Source: an uncultured Alphaproteobacteria bacterium
Lineage (GTDB): Bacteria; Pseudomonadota; Alphaproteobacteria; Caulobacterales; Aquidulcibacteraceae
Direction: 5' to 3'
DNA length: 64,000 nt
Assembly (NCBI GenBank): GCA_902826335.1
Contig: CADEEL010000013.1
Coordinates: forward strand, 1 to 64,000
This document shows positions 16,888 to 25,568 of this stretch, in pieces; position 1 is the first letter of the stretch, and every line of letters begins with the position of its first letter. The notes under the pieces are model-generated. The model was not told the origin of the DNA. It was given only the letters and a program-made list of their open reading frames with translations, and did no database searches. The position numbers were made by a program, and so were the translations under genes.

Positions 16888-17280
16888 TCAACCCGCGCTG
16901 AGACTTGCTCTGATCGCGTCAGTCAGGGCGTCGTCCAGGATCGGCTTTTCAATGAGCTTAACGTCCGCCGCGCGCGCGCGCCGACGCAGCGCCGCGTTCG
17001 GGTTGGTGGCGAGCAAGAAGGTGCGCGGGGCTTGGCCTGCCTTCTTAAGCGCTTCGACAAGGTCGAGGCCGGTGAATACAGGCAATTGGTGTTCCACGAC
17101 CAGCACATCGCACGCGACACGCATGCGTCCAGAGAGCAGGGCCAGCGCGTCTGGGAAAGGCGTTACGTCAAAGCCGCCGACGGCCATGGCGAATTGAAAT
17201 GAGTGGAGAACCGCCGGATCGGAGTCGACGACAAAGACCCGGGCGCCGCCCTCTCGTGTCGGGAATTGGTTTGTCGTCAT
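16888..17280 (-). CDS. Receiver-domain protein lacking the phospho-acceptor Asp
   Basis: A 130-residue stand-alone receiver domain. The acidic pocket (VVDSDPAV, D19 and D21) and the conserved Lys (LIEKPI, K112) are present, but the site normally occupied by the phosphorylated Asp reads VVEHQLP, with Glu at 63, and the switch Thr is replaced (LLATN). It cannot be phosphorylated in the usual way; a Glu can mimic a permanently active state. It is the last of three leftward genes after fixL and fixJ, 76 bases beyond fixJ, and may have its own promoter since a FixK-like box lies at 17332-17345. A role in tuning FixLJ output is inference. Confidence 0.8.
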   Translation of the reverse strand: MTTNQFPTREGGARVFVVDSDPAVLHSFQFAMAVGGFDVTPFPDALALLSGRMRVACDVLVVEHQLPVFTGLDLVEALKKAGQAPRTFLLATNPNAALRRRARAADVKLIEKPILDDALTDAIRASLSAG

Positions 17281-17331
17281 GAGCGCCGCCTAAGGTTGAC
17301 GCGCATTCAAGCTTATTCGCATCGCCCTTCT

Positions 17332-17345
17332 TTGACCCAACGCAA
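17332..17345. promoter_or_regulatory. Possible FixK/FNR half-perfect box
   Basis: TTGACCCAACGCAA: TTGAC, four bases, CGCAA. It lies 52 bases upstream of the receiver gene start at 17280 and differs from the TTGAT-N4-ATCAA consensus at three of ten positions. The same TTGAC-N4-CGCAA form recurs at 19490-19503. Weak on its own. Confidence 0.35.
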
Positions 17346-17356
17346 ATGCGCGCTGC

Positions 17357-17965
17357 CTAGCTGCTCGCGAGAATCGCCATACGCACGAGGTCCGACAAGC
17401 TCGCGGCCTCCATCTTAGCCATGACGTTCGCGCGGTAGATTTCCACCGTGCGCGGACTGATGCCAAGGTTCTGGGCGATGACCTTGTTGGCCATGCCGGC
17501 GACAAGTCCGTCCAATACTTCACGCTCCCGCCCACTCAAGGTCGCGATGCGGGCGACGGCTGCGGCGCGCGCGGCGGCGCGCTCCCCCGAAACGCTGTCG
17601 CGCTGGAGCGCGGCGCGCACGGCGGCGAGTAGCGTTTCGTCGTCGAACGGCTTTTCTATGAAATCCTGCGCGCCGGCCTTCATGGCTTCAACAGCGAGTG
17701 GCACGTCGCCATGGCCGGTGATGACGATGATCTGGCGATGCACGCCGCGGCGGCGTAATTCAGCGATCAGGTCGAGCCCACCCATCGCCGGCATGCGGAT
17801 ATCCGTGACAATGCAGCCAGGTTCGAGCGCGGGCGCGCGATCCAGCAAGGCTTCCGCGCTTTCATAAGCGCGAACGTCGAAACCGGCGGTCGAGAGTAGA
17901 AACGCGACGGATTCGCGCACGGCTGGATCGTCATCCACGATATGAACAACGGGCTCGGCGGTCAT
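17357..17965 (-). CDS. fixJ: Two-component response regulator FixJ
   Basis: A 202-residue response regulator: receiver domain (acid pocket D11-D13, phospho-acceptor D55 in VTDIRMP, switch Thr in VITGHGD, Lys in FIEKPF) followed by a LuxR/FixJ-type helix-turn-helix (LSGREREVLDGLVAGMANKVIAQNLGISPRTVEIYRANVMAKM). The length matches FixJ (about 205). ATG 17965 overlaps the fixL stop (ATGA), so the pair is translated together. FixJ activated by FixL under low oxygen is expected to switch on fixK, which lies just beyond. The 7 codons before this ATG belong to the open frame only. Confidence 0.92.
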   Translation of the reverse strand: MTAEPVVHIVDDDPAVRESVAFLLSTAGFDVRAYESAEALLDRAPALEPGCIVTDIRMPAMGGLDLIAELRRRGVHRQIIVITGHGDVPLAVEAMKAGAQDFIEKPFDDETLLAAVRAALQRDSVSGERAAARAAAVARIATLSGREREVLDGLVAGMANKVIAQNLGISPRTVEIYRANVMAKMEAASLSDLVRMAILASS

Positions 17966-19449
17966 CGCGCGCTCGCCGCCTTGCACCGCGGGAGTGTAAA
18001 TTTAAACAACGCGCCGCCGGTTGGGTTGGCCTCAAACCACATCTTGCCGCCATGATTTTCAACAATGGTGCGCGAGATGGACAGACCAACGCCCATGCCG
18101 TCTGGCTTCGAGGTGACGAAGGGCTGAAACAGGCGCGGCGCGATCTCCGGCACCACGCCCGGGCCGCGATCGGCGACGCAGACGAGCGTCAGTTCCTCGC
18201 CATGGGGTGCGACGGAAATGGTGAGGTCGCGCGTCGACATCTCGCTCATGGCGTCGGTCGCGTTGCGGATGAGATTGATGAGAACCTGCTGGATTTGCAC
18301 GCGGTCAGCCTCAACGCAATCGGCGCTTTCGTCGAACGAGAATGTGTGACGGACACCTTGATCGGCCAGGCCGACGAGGGCGAGCGCGCTCGCCTCCTCG
18401 ATGATTTTGCGCAGGCTCTGTGGCGACGCCTCCGCTTCGCGGCGAGTTACGAAATCACGCAGGCGGCGAATGATTTCTCCCGCGCGCAGAGCCTGATCGC
18501 CGGCCTTGTCGACGGCGTCACGAATGCGGGCGGCGTCGATCACTGACTCTTCCAGCAGGCGGACAGAGCCTTTAAGATAATTCGATATGGCAGAGAGTGG
18601 CTGATTAAGTTCGTGCGCAAGAGCGGATGCCATTTCGCCCAAGGCCGTTAGCCGAGAAACGTGAACAAGTTCGGATTGAAGCTCCTGCAGGCGCGCCTCG
18701 GTGCGTTGGCGCCTGGAGATGTCACGAATGAAGCCGGTGAAGCAGCGCCGCCCGCCGGCTTGTACTTCGCCGATCGCGAGTTCGATGGGAAAGGTCGCGC
18801 CGTCGCGCCGCTTGGCCGTGACGATGCGGCCAAGGCCGATGATGCGCTTTTCGCCGGTCTCGAGGTAACGCGATATGTAGCGATCATGCCTGCTGTGATC
18901 CGGCTCGGGCATCAGCATATCGACATTGGCGCCGATGACCTCTTCGGCGCGCCAGCCGAACATGCGCTCGGCCGTGGCGCTGAAGGATTGAATGAGGCCG
19001 CCTTCATCGATGACGATGATTGCGTCCGGCGCCGTTTCCATAATGGATTGGAGGCGCGCCTCGCGTGCGCGCAATTCCACATTGGCGGCTTCGGCGTCCT
19101 GGTAGTGACGACGCATGCGTTCGCCGACGCCGGCGACCGCGAGGGCGACGAGAAGGAACAACAGGGCGTGCGCGACGTTCGCGCCCGTGGCGTCAGCGCC
19201 GGCGGCTAACGCGCCGGCGGCCAGACCCAACAGCGTCGCGAAGCTGCCGCCGGCGAATCCCGCCAGCGCCGCGCCAAGAAGCACGGGAAGAAGAAAGGGC
19301 AGCAGCGAAAAATCCGCTTGGCCGCTTGGCGCGACCGCGTGGAAGGCCCAGGCGGCCGCGACCGCCGCTGCGATCATCGCATAGGCGAGGGGCGGGTGAT
19401 CCCCGGCGCGGCGCCACAAGCGCGCGATTGATTGCCCGATCGGCTCCAT
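17962..19449 (-). CDS. fixL: Oxygen-sensing histidine kinase FixL
   Basis: A 495-residue sensor kinase. Membrane helices fill residues 20-110, a PAS domain spans about 135-250, and the kinase core follows. The PAS has the haem-pocket residues of FixL: His188 in DHSRHDRYISRY as iron ligand, and Arg208 in IIGLGRIVTAKRRDG, which contacts oxygen in Bradyrhizobium FixL. The phospho-His is H279 in ALAHELNQPL, followed by N-box LINLIRNATDA, DRGPGV and GMGVGLSISR. When oxygen falls, the kinase is released from inhibition and phosphorylates FixJ. It is divergent from a universal stress gene, with a FixK-like box between them. Confidence 0.92.
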   Translation of the reverse strand: MEPIGQSIARLWRRAGDHPPLAYAMIAAAVAAAWAFHAVAPSGQADFSLLPFLLPVLLGAALAGFAGGSFATLLGLAAGALAAGADATGANVAHALLFLLVALAVAGVGERMRRHYQDAEAANVELRAREARLQSIMETAPDAIIVIDEGGLIQSFSATAERMFGWRAEEVIGANVDMLMPEPDHSRHDRYISRYLETGEKRIIGLGRIVTAKRRDGATFPIELAIGEVQAGGRRCFTGFIRDISRRQRTEARLQELQSELVHVSRLTALGEMASALAHELNQPLSAISNYLKGSVRLLEESVIDAARIRDAVDKAGDQALRAGEIIRRLRDFVTRREAEASPQSLRKIIEEASALALVGLADQGVRHTFSFDESADCVEADRVQIQQVLINLIRNATDAMSEMSTRDLTISVAPHGEELTLVCVADRGPGVVPEIAPRLFQPFVTSKPDGMGVGLSISRTIVENHGGKMWFEANPTGGALFKFTLPRCKAASAR

Positions 19450-19489
19450 TAGGTCCGCTTAGACCTCATTTGGCCGCGCCGCCAAGGGC

Positions 19490-19503
19490 TTGCGCCAAGT
19501 CAA
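19490..19503. promoter_or_regulatory. Possible FixK-type box between fixL and a stress gene
   Basis: TTGCGCCAAGTCAA, which reads TTGACTTGGCGCAA on the other strand (TTGAC-N4-CGCAA). It is centred about 55 bases upstream of the stress-protein ATG (19552) and about 47 bases from the fixL start (19449). Outer TTG/CAA bases match the FNR/FixK consensus. Confidence 0.4.
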
Positions 19504-19551
19504 GGCTGGCCGCCGGCTCGATGCGCAGATAAAGGAAGAAGAGGATCGGCC

Positions 19552-20385
19552 ATGACAATCAAGGATGTGTTCGCCCCAGTGTTCGGCGAGGAGCACGACG
19601 AGGCGGCTTTGGGTGCTCTCGAAACCGTCGCGCTGTTCGAAAGCGCGCACAAGGCGGTGCTGCTGATCACGCCGTTGCCAGAGCCGGTGGCCGTCGGCGA
19701 CGGGGGGATGACGACGGTGCTGAGCGACATCATTGCGCGCATGCACGACGAGGCGCGCGCCGCGCGCGCGCAATTGGATAAGCGCCTGGCGAATGCGGGC
19801 GCGGAGATCCGAACGGTCGAGACCTGGGCGCATCTGGCCGCGGACACCGCGATCACCCATGCGCGCCACGCCGATCTATCGGTCATCGCTTTGTCAAAGA
19901 AGGGGCAGGCCGGCGAGGCGCGGCGTGAAGTGCTCGAAGGGATGGTGATGGAGTCGGGGCGCCCCGTGCTCGCCATTCCAGCGGGCTGCAAGGCGCCAGC
20001 GCGGTTCGCGCGCGTGTTCATAGCCTGGGATGGCAGCGGCAAGGCCGCGCGCGCCGTGGGCGATGCGGCGCCGTTTCTGGCGACGGCCGACGAAGTCATT
20101 ATCGGGACGGTCGATGCAAAGCCCGGCGCGGGCGGTGTCGGCGCAGCGCCTGGGGCCGATATCGCCGCGCATCTGGCGCGACATGGGTGCAAGGTCGATG
20201 TGCGCAATTATGACGGGTTGGGACGGGGCGCGGGCAAAGCCCTGATCGAGGGCGCGTTCGAGGCGGGCGCGGACCTCATCGTCATGGGCGCCTATCGCCA
20301 TGCGCGGCTGCAGCAGGCCTTGTTCGGCGGCGTCACGCGCACGATCTTGGACGAATCCAAACTGCCGCTGCTGATTTCGCACTGA
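19552..20385 (+). CDS. Tandem universal stress protein
   Basis: A 277-residue protein with two UspA-like domains (about 1-145 and 150-277). The second has the better ATP-binding signature, IVMGAYRHARLQQALFGGVTRTIL (G-x2-R-x9-G..T), while in the first it is replaced by ALSKKGQAGEARREVLEGMV. Genes of this type are commonly under FixK/FNR control. Position fits: it is divergent from fixL, near cco, and has a candidate box at 19490-19503. Cytoplasmic; role in energy-limitation survival is inferred from the family. Confidence 0.87.
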   Translation: MTIKDVFAPVFGEEHDEAALGALETVALFESAHKAVLLITPLPEPVAVGDGGMTTVLSDIIARMHDEARAARAQLDKRLANAGAEIRTVETWAHLAADTAITHARHADLSVIALSKKGQAGEARREVLEGMVMESGRPVLAIPAGCKAPARFARVFIAWDGSGKAARAVGDAAPFLATADEVIIGTVDAKPGAGGVGAAPGADIAAHLARHGCKVDVRNYDGLGRGAGKALIEGAFEAGADLIVMGAYRHARLQQALFGGVTRTILDESKLPLLISH

Positions 20386-20422
20386 TGTCAGCGCGGAGCT
20401 AAGAAGCTAAAAGGGAGCGTCC

Positions 20423-20803
20423 ATGACCGGCCTATCGACTGTTGTATTGCGCTTGGCGCGTAATCCGGACGCCGGCTATCCGGACGGCGATCCGGCGCGC
20501 GGCTACGCCATCGTGGCGCCGCTCGATGGGGAGGGCCATCTGGACGCCAGCGCGTGGCGCGGCGCCAAGGAGAAGTGCACCGTCAACCGTTTTTCTCCGG
20601 ATCCGGATGAACATGCCGATGGCTGGCTGTCGCATCGCGGTTCGCACTGGTACTTTCGCTATGACGAAGAAGACGAGGGGCCGGATGAGCCGGTCTTTCG
20701 CCTTGGCGAGCATCGCCTGGCCATCGGCGAATATGTGACGATTCATGAAGCGGAGGGCGAAGCGCTGGTCTATCGCGTTTCCGATGTGCGCGCGACGCGG
20801 TGA
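20423..20803 (+). CDS. Conserved hypothetical protein, 126 aa
   Basis: An acidic soluble protein, read as one compact beta-rich domain with no signal or membrane segment. Notable runs are GYAIVAPLDGEGHL, WLSHRGSHWYFRYDEEDEG, FRLGEHRLAIGEYVTIHE. I have an impression of similar proteins beside stress and respiration genes in other alphaproteobacteria but know no function. GGGAG lies six bases before the ATG. It follows the stress gene by 37 bases and precedes the cytochrome gene by the same distance, so all three may be one transcript. Confidence 0.72.
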   Translation: MTGLSTVVLRLARNPDAGYPDGDPARGYAIVAPLDGEGHLDASAWRGAKEKCTVNRFSPDPDEHADGWLSHRGSHWYFRYDEEDEGPDEPVFRLGEHRLAIGEYVTIHEAEGEALVYRVSDVRATR

Positions 20804-20840
20804 TGGTCTCGGCGCTTAAGATCGTGAGGAGGGATGCACC

Positions 20841-21191
20841 ATGCGCCTTCGTGGTTTGATCGCCGTTCTCGGGCTGGTTTTGCTGGCGGCGTGCTCGCAC
20901 GCAGCCTCACAGACGCCGCCGCGCCGCGATCTGGTCGGCGAGGGGCGCGCGCTCGTTGAAGTGTATTGCATTTCCTGTCACGCGATCGGCGAGACGGGCG
21001 AGAGCCGGCTTGCCGAAGCGCCGCCGTTTCGCACCCTCTCCGAGCGCTATCCGATCACGGCGCTCGAGGAGGCGTTCGCGGAAGGCGTGTTGGTCGGCCA
21101 TCCGGCGATGCCGGAATTCCGGCTCGAGCCCGATCAGATCGATGCGCTGGTCGCCTATTTGGAATCGATTCAGCCGCGCCGGGGCGGCTGA
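20841..21191 (+). CDS. Cytochrome c lipoprotein
   Basis: A 116-residue single-haem c-type cytochrome. The leader ends in LLAAC (Cys18), a good lipobox, so it is probably anchored in the membrane facing the periplasm. The haem motif is CISCH (about 44-48) and the likely sixth ligand is Met in HPAMPEF. The closing helix LEPDQIDALVAYLESI is typical of class I cytochrome c. It may carry electrons to the cbb3 oxidase whose genes face it. The last 22 bases overlap the end of ccoS on the opposite strand. RBS GAGGAGG lies upstream of ATG 20841. Confidence 0.88.
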   Translation: MRLRGLIAVLGLVLLAACSHAASQTPPRRDLVGEGRALVEVYCISCHAIGETGESRLAEAPPFRTLSERYPITALEEAFAEGVLVGHPAMPEFRLEPDQIDALVAYLESIQPRRGG

Positions 21192-21340
21192 GGGCTTTCA
21201 TCATCCTCGTCGATGAGGATGCGATGGGCGGCGCCTTCGATGTCTTCGTACTGGCCGGTGCGCAGCGCCCAGATGAAGGCGCATAGCCCCAACGCGCCCA
21301 TGAACACGGCGGCGGGAATGAGCCAGATCACAATGTCCAT
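21170..21340 (-). CDS. ccoS: Cytochrome oxidase maturation protein CcoS
   Basis: A 56-residue single-span membrane protein. MDIVIWLIPAAVFMGALGLCAFIWAL is followed by RTGQYEDIEGAAHRIL, matching the CcoS signature (short helix then GQYDDLxGxAxRIL) and ending in an acidic tail. CcoS is needed to insert haem and copper into CcoN. ATG 21340 starts 13 bases inside the 3' end of ccoI, so it is the last gene of ccoGHIS. Confidence 0.9.
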   Translation of the reverse strand: MDIVIWLIPAAVFMGALGLCAFIWALRTGQYEDIEGAAHRILIDEDDESPQPPRRG

Positions 21341-23583
21341 CGGCGCGCTCCGACCTGGAGGCGCAACGCGTTCAGCGTCACGATGAGCGAGGAACTCGAC
21401 ATGGCGATGGCGGCGATGAGCGGCGTCACCCAACCAATGACCGCGATCGGAATCGCGAGCACATTGTAAAGCGCCGAGAAGCCAAGATTTTCGATCACTC
21501 TGCGATGCGCGGCGCGCGCGACATCAATGGCTTCGACAAGCGGCGCGAGCGCTTCGCCCTGAAAGACGAGATCGGCGGCGGCTTGGCTCGCGTCGATCGC
21601 CGAGCCTGGCGAGGCGGACGCGAACGCAGCGGCAAGCGCGGCGGCGTCGTTGAGGCCATCGCCGATCATCAGCGGTTTGCGGCCTTCGGCCTTCAGCGCG
21701 GCGAGGCGCGCGATCTTGTCCTGCGGGGAAGCGCCGCCGCGCCAAGCCGCGACGCCGGCGGAGCGCGCGGCCGCTTCGACAGCTTCGGGGCGATCGCCGG
21801 ACAACAATTCAATGGTAAGACCGCGCGCCTTGAGCGCGGCGATCACGGCCGCGGCGTCGCTGCGTAGGGCGTCTTCAAAACGCAACTGAAGTGGCGCACC
21901 GTCGCCAAGTCGAAACCAGAGTTCGGCGCCGGCATGCGCCTCCCCGATGGCGTTCGGCGCAACGAATGCGCGTGCGCCCAAGCGCGCGGGTACGCCGTCA
22001 ATCAGTGCTTCAAGACCTTGGCCGGGTGTTTCGCGCACATTGGCGGCCGCGCGGCCCGGTCCAGCCGCGGCGACCAGCGCGCGCGCCAGCGGGTGACGCG
22101 AGGCGCGCGCCAGCGATGCGGCGGTGCGCAGCGTTTCCGCGCCGACGGCGCTGACAAGGCGGGGGCGGCCGAGCGTCAATGTGCCGGTCTTATCCATCAC
22201 GATCGTATCGATCTGAGCGAGACGCTCCAGCGCATCACCTGATTTTACGAACACACCGCGCTTGAAGAGGCGGCCCGTCGCTACGATCTGCACGGCAGGC
22301 ACGGCGAGGCCCAGCGCGCACGGGCAGGTGATGATGAGCACGGCTATGGCGTTGGTCAGCGCGCCGCGCACGCCGAGCGCTTCGATGTCGAACAGAAGTG
22401 GTGCAATCAGCCAGCCGATGAAGGTGAGCGCCGCCAGCGTGTGCACGATAGGCACGTAAAGCGCGGCCGCCTTGTCCACCAGGCGCATGCGCGCGGCGCG
22501 AGTCTGCTCGCCCAATTCGATCAGCCGCGCCAGTTCAGCGACTGTCGAATCCTCCACCCGCGCGCTGGCGCGCATGATCAGCGGGCGGGTGAGGTTGACG
22601 GCGCCGGCGTGAAGCGTCTCACCGACGCTTATGGGCGCGGGCGTGCTTTCGCCGGTGAGGATGGCGCGATCAAGTTCGGATGCGCCATCCTCGACAATTC
22701 CGTTCACCGGCACGCGGTCGCCAGGCGCGAGAGCAATGCGATCACCAACCGCGATGTCGCGCACGGGAATGGCGCGCGCAATTCCATCCGCGTCAAGGCG
22801 CGCGGCGGTTACGGCTTGAAGCGCAAGGAGATCACGCGCGGCGGTGCGGGCTTCCTGGCGCAAGCGGTGATCGAGATAGCGCCCGATCAGCAGTAGGAAG
22901 AGCAACATGACGACGCCGTCGAAATAGGCGTGGCGCCCGCCGGCGGCGGTTTCAAACACGCTCATCGCCAGCGTGAGGAGGACGGCGAGCGAGATCGGCA
23001 CGTCCATATTGGCGCGGCCCTTGGAGAGGGCGGCCCACGCCGAGCGGAAAAAGGGCTGGCCGGCGTAGAGCGCGGCGGGCACGCCGATCAGCGCCGAAAT
23101 CCAATACATCAGCGCCCGCGTGCCGGCGCCCATTTCGCCCACGCCGCTCCACACCGGCACGGAGAGCATCATGATGTTCATGGACGCGAAGCCAGCGACG
23201 GCGAGGCGAATGAGCAGGGCGCGGCCCTCCGCGTCAGTGGATTTTTCCGCCGTTGTCGGATCGAAGGCGACCGCCTCGTAGCCGAGATCATTCAAGGCGG
23301 AGACGATGCGCGTGGGGGCGAGCGCGCCCGCGGGCCACGCGACGGCGAGGCGCCCGGTGGTGAGGTTGAGACGCGCGTCCTCGACGCCTGGCAGTGCGAG
23401 CAAGCCGCCCTCGATCTTGCGGATGCAGCCGGCGCAGCGCGCGCCCTTGACCAGGAGATCGAGCGTGTCGCGCCCGCGCGCGTCGCGGCGCACGAAGGCG
23501 CTTGGGTCAGGGCGCGACGCTTCCGCATCCGGCGGCGGCGCCAAGCCGGAAGGGCAGCCCGGCGCTAATCCGATGGCGGCCAT
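21328..23583 (-). CDS. ccoI: Copper-exporting P1B-ATPase CcoI (FixI)
   Basis: A 751-residue copper pump used for cbb3 oxidase assembly. An N-terminal metal-binding domain has RCAGCIRKIE (about 49-58). Eight membrane helices surround the CPC copper site (TCPCALGLAVP), and the soluble part shows DKTGTLT (phosphorylated Asp) with IGDGLNDAAAL in the hinge. LTGESTP is the phosphatase loop. It moves Cu+ toward the periplasm for loading the CuB site. ATG 23583 lies 19 bases inside ccoH, and the gene overlaps ccoS by 13 bases. Confidence 0.93.
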   Translation of the reverse strand: MAAIGLAPGCPSGLAPPPDAEASRPDPSAFVRRDARGRDTLDLLVKGARCAGCIRKIEGGLLALPGVEDARLNLTTGRLAVAWPAGALAPTRIVSALNDLGYEAVAFDPTTAEKSTDAEGRALLIRLAVAGFASMNIMMLSVPVWSGVGEMGAGTRALMYWISALIGVPAALYAGQPFFRSAWAALSKGRANMDVPISLAVLLTLAMSVFETAAGGRHAYFDGVVMLLFLLLIGRYLDHRLRQEARTAARDLLALQAVTAARLDADGIARAIPVRDIAVGDRIALAPGDRVPVNGIVEDGASELDRAILTGESTPAPISVGETLHAGAVNLTRPLIMRASARVEDSTVAELARLIELGEQTRAARMRLVDKAAALYVPIVHTLAALTFIGWLIAPLLFDIEALGVRGALTNAIAVLIITCPCALGLAVPAVQIVATGRLFKRGVFVKSGDALERLAQIDTIVMDKTGTLTLGRPRLVSAVGAETLRTAASLARASRHPLARALVAAAGPGRAAANVRETPGQGLEALIDGVPARLGARAFVAPNAIGEAHAGAELWFRLGDGAPLQLRFEDALRSDAAAVIAALKARGLTIELLSGDRPEAVEAAARSAGVAAWRGGASPQDKIARLAALKAEGRKPLMIGDGLNDAAALAAAFASASPGSAIDASQAAADLVFQGEALAPLVEAIDVARAAHRRVIENLGFSALYNVLAIPIAVIGWVTPLIAAIAMSSSSLIVTLNALRLQVGARRWTL

Positions 23584-24071
23584 GACACTCTCCGCGTCAC
23601 TTCAAAGCGCACGTGGTTGCGGCGCGCGCCCGCGCGCAGCTCCCATTGGCCGGGCGCGGGCGCTTCGAGGCGCGCGCGGTAATGGCCGGCTTGAATTTCC
23701 TCGAATTGCAGCGGGTGGTCTTCCTGCGCGGCGAGCGGCCGGCGCAAGGCGCCCGTGAAGACGAGGCCGGCAATGGCGCGCCCATCGCGATCAACCACGC
23801 GCAAATCAAGCTGCGCCGCGCCACCGCGTGCGCGCGCCAGTTCAGCCGAGGCGCGCCAGCCAAGCGCGGCCTGCGCGCGCCGCGCCGCCAGCGTGTCATT
23901 ATAGGCCAGGCCCTGCACGTAGGAGCGGCGCACATCCTCACCAGGGAAGGTGCGAATGGCGACGATGGAGAACGCTACGTTGATGGCGATGATCGCCGCG
24001 AAGAAGGCGATGAGCGCCCACAAGACGTGGACGCCGCGTATTTCCCGCGTCGGCGATGCAGCGTTTCTCAT
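23565..24071 (-). CDS. ccoH: Cbb3 oxidase accessory protein CcoH (FixH)
   Basis: A 168-residue membrane protein with one helix (about 14-38, VHVLWALIAFFAAIIAINVAF) and a periplasmic beta-rich domain, the standard FixH layout. The conserved segment SYVQGLAYNDTLAARRAQAALGW is present. It assists assembly and stability of the oxidase. ATG at 24071 overlaps the ccoG stop (ATGA). Confidence 0.9.
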   Translation of the reverse strand: MRNAASPTREIRGVHVLWALIAFFAAIIAINVAFSIVAIRTFPGEDVRRSYVQGLAYNDTLAARRAQAALGWRASAELARARGGAAQLDLRVVDRDGRAIAGLVFTGALRRPLAAQEDHPLQFEEIQAGHYRARLEAPAPGQWELRAGARRNHVRFEVTRRVSWPPSD

Positions 24072-25564
24072 GGCCGCGCGCCCACAAAGGCCGCTGGGCT
24101 TTGGGCCAGTTCCGAGCCGCTTTGGGGATCGGCGAGCGAGAAGGTGACTTCGTCAGGCCCTTCAACGGCGCCGGCCGGGGCGGTGACGTGCACACGCACG
24201 GTGGTGACTTCGTCGGCGCGGGCGTTGACGGTCAATCGTTCGCTTTCACCCTCACGCCCGAACATGGAGAGGCGCGCGCCGGGCACGCCGGCGATCGAGA
24301 CGGACAGCGTGCGCGGCTCGGGGTCCATGTTGATGATCTTGAGCTGATAATTGTTGCGGATGGAGCCGTCCGCCAGGCGCACGAAAGGCGGGCTGCGATC
24401 GCGCACGACATCGAGATTGAGCGTCTGGCGGTTGATCAATTGGGTGAGCATTACGACGCCCACGAGGGTGAGCACCACGGCGTAAAGGATCGTGCGCGGG
24501 CGCACAAACCGCCAAAGCGCCCGTTCCTTATGGGCGCGGCGCTGCACATTGGCGGCGGTGTCATAAGCGATGAGACCCGTTGGGCGGCCGACGCGCGCCA
24601 TAATGGCGTCGCAGGCGTCAATGCACAGCGCGCAATTGATGCACTCGAGCTGATCGCCATTGCGGATGTCTATGCCTTGCGGGCAGGCGGCGACGCATTG
24701 GTTGCAATCGATGCAGTCGCCGCGCCCCTCCCAGCTGTCGCCCTTTTTGTGCGGCCCGCGCGGTTCGCCGCGATCGACGCGGTAGGTGACGGAGAGCGCG
24801 TCCTTGTCCGTCATGGCGGCCTGGATGCGCGGCCAGGGGCACAGATACGTGCAGACCTGCTCGCGCATGGTGCCGGCGAGCGTGTACGTCGTGAAGGTCA
24901 ATAGCGCGACGAACAGATAGGCGCTGGGCGAAGCCGCGCCGGTGAACAGGCCGCGAAAGAGGCTCGGCGCGTCAGCGAAATAGAAGACCCAGGCGCCGCC
25001 GGTTGCGGCCGCGATCGCGATCCAGACCGCGTGCTTCGATATTTTCTTGGTGGCCTTCGACAATGTCCATGGCGCCTTGTCCAGGCGGATGCGTGCGCTG
25101 CGGTCGCCCTCAATCCAACGCTCAACATGAATGTAAAGGTCAGTCCACACCGTTTGCGGGCATGCATAGCCGCACCAAACTCGGCCGAATAGGGCGGTGG
25201 CGAGAAACAGGCCGACGGCCGCCAGAATGAGCAGGCCGGTTATGTAATAGACTTCCTGGGGCCAGAGTTCGATGAAGAAGAAGTAGAAGCGCCGATGCTC
25301 GAAATCCACGAGCACGGCCTGATCGGGCTGGCCCGCGCCACGCGCCCAGCGAATCCAGGGCGTGATGTAATAGATGGCGAGCAGCACCGCCATCGCGATC
25401 CATTTGATCGTGCGCCAACGCCCGTGGACGAGCTTCGGGTAGATCGGGATGCGCCTTTTATAAAGTGCGCGCGCTTCCTTGGTGTTGACCGCCTCCACAT
25501 CGATGCGGTGAGGCTCGTCCGGGCCCGCACGTGTGCGGGGCAGAAGCTGGACGCTCTCTCCCAT
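24068..25564 (-). CDS. ccoG: Cupric reductase / accessory protein CcoG (FixG)
   Basis: A 498-residue membrane iron-sulphur protein. Five or so membrane helices carry WCGYACPQTVW and CTYLCPWPRIQ, followed by two [4Fe-4S] motifs (CIDCNQCVAACPQGIDI and CINCALCIDACDAIM) and a C-terminal Ig-like periplasmic domain with VRDRSPPFVRL and NNYQLKIINMD. Known members reduce Cu2+ before CcoI exports it. ATG 25564 lies four bases after the ccoP stop, so ccoNOQP and ccoGHIS are one run of genes. The longer frame upstream overlaps ccoP and is rejected. Confidence 0.92.
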   Translation of the reverse strand: MGESVQLLPRTRAGPDEPHRIDVEAVNTKEARALYKRRIPIYPKLVHGRWRTIKWIAMAVLLAIYYITPWIRWARGAGQPDQAVLVDFEHRRFYFFFIELWPQEVYYITGLLILAAVGLFLATALFGRVWCGYACPQTVWTDLYIHVERWIEGDRSARIRLDKAPWTLSKATKKISKHAVWIAIAAATGGAWVFYFADAPSLFRGLFTGAASPSAYLFVALLTFTTYTLAGTMREQVCTYLCPWPRIQAAMTDKDALSVTYRVDRGEPRGPHKKGDSWEGRGDCIDCNQCVAACPQGIDIRNGDQLECINCALCIDACDAIMARVGRPTGLIAYDTAANVQRRAHKERALWRFVRPRTILYAVVLTLVGVVMLTQLINRQTLNLDVVRDRSPPFVRLADGSIRNNYQLKIINMDPEPRTLSVSIAGVPGARLSMFGREGESERLTVNARADEVTTVRVHVTAPAGAVEGPDEVTFSLADPQSGSELAQSPAAFVGARP

Positions 25565-25568
25565 GCCG

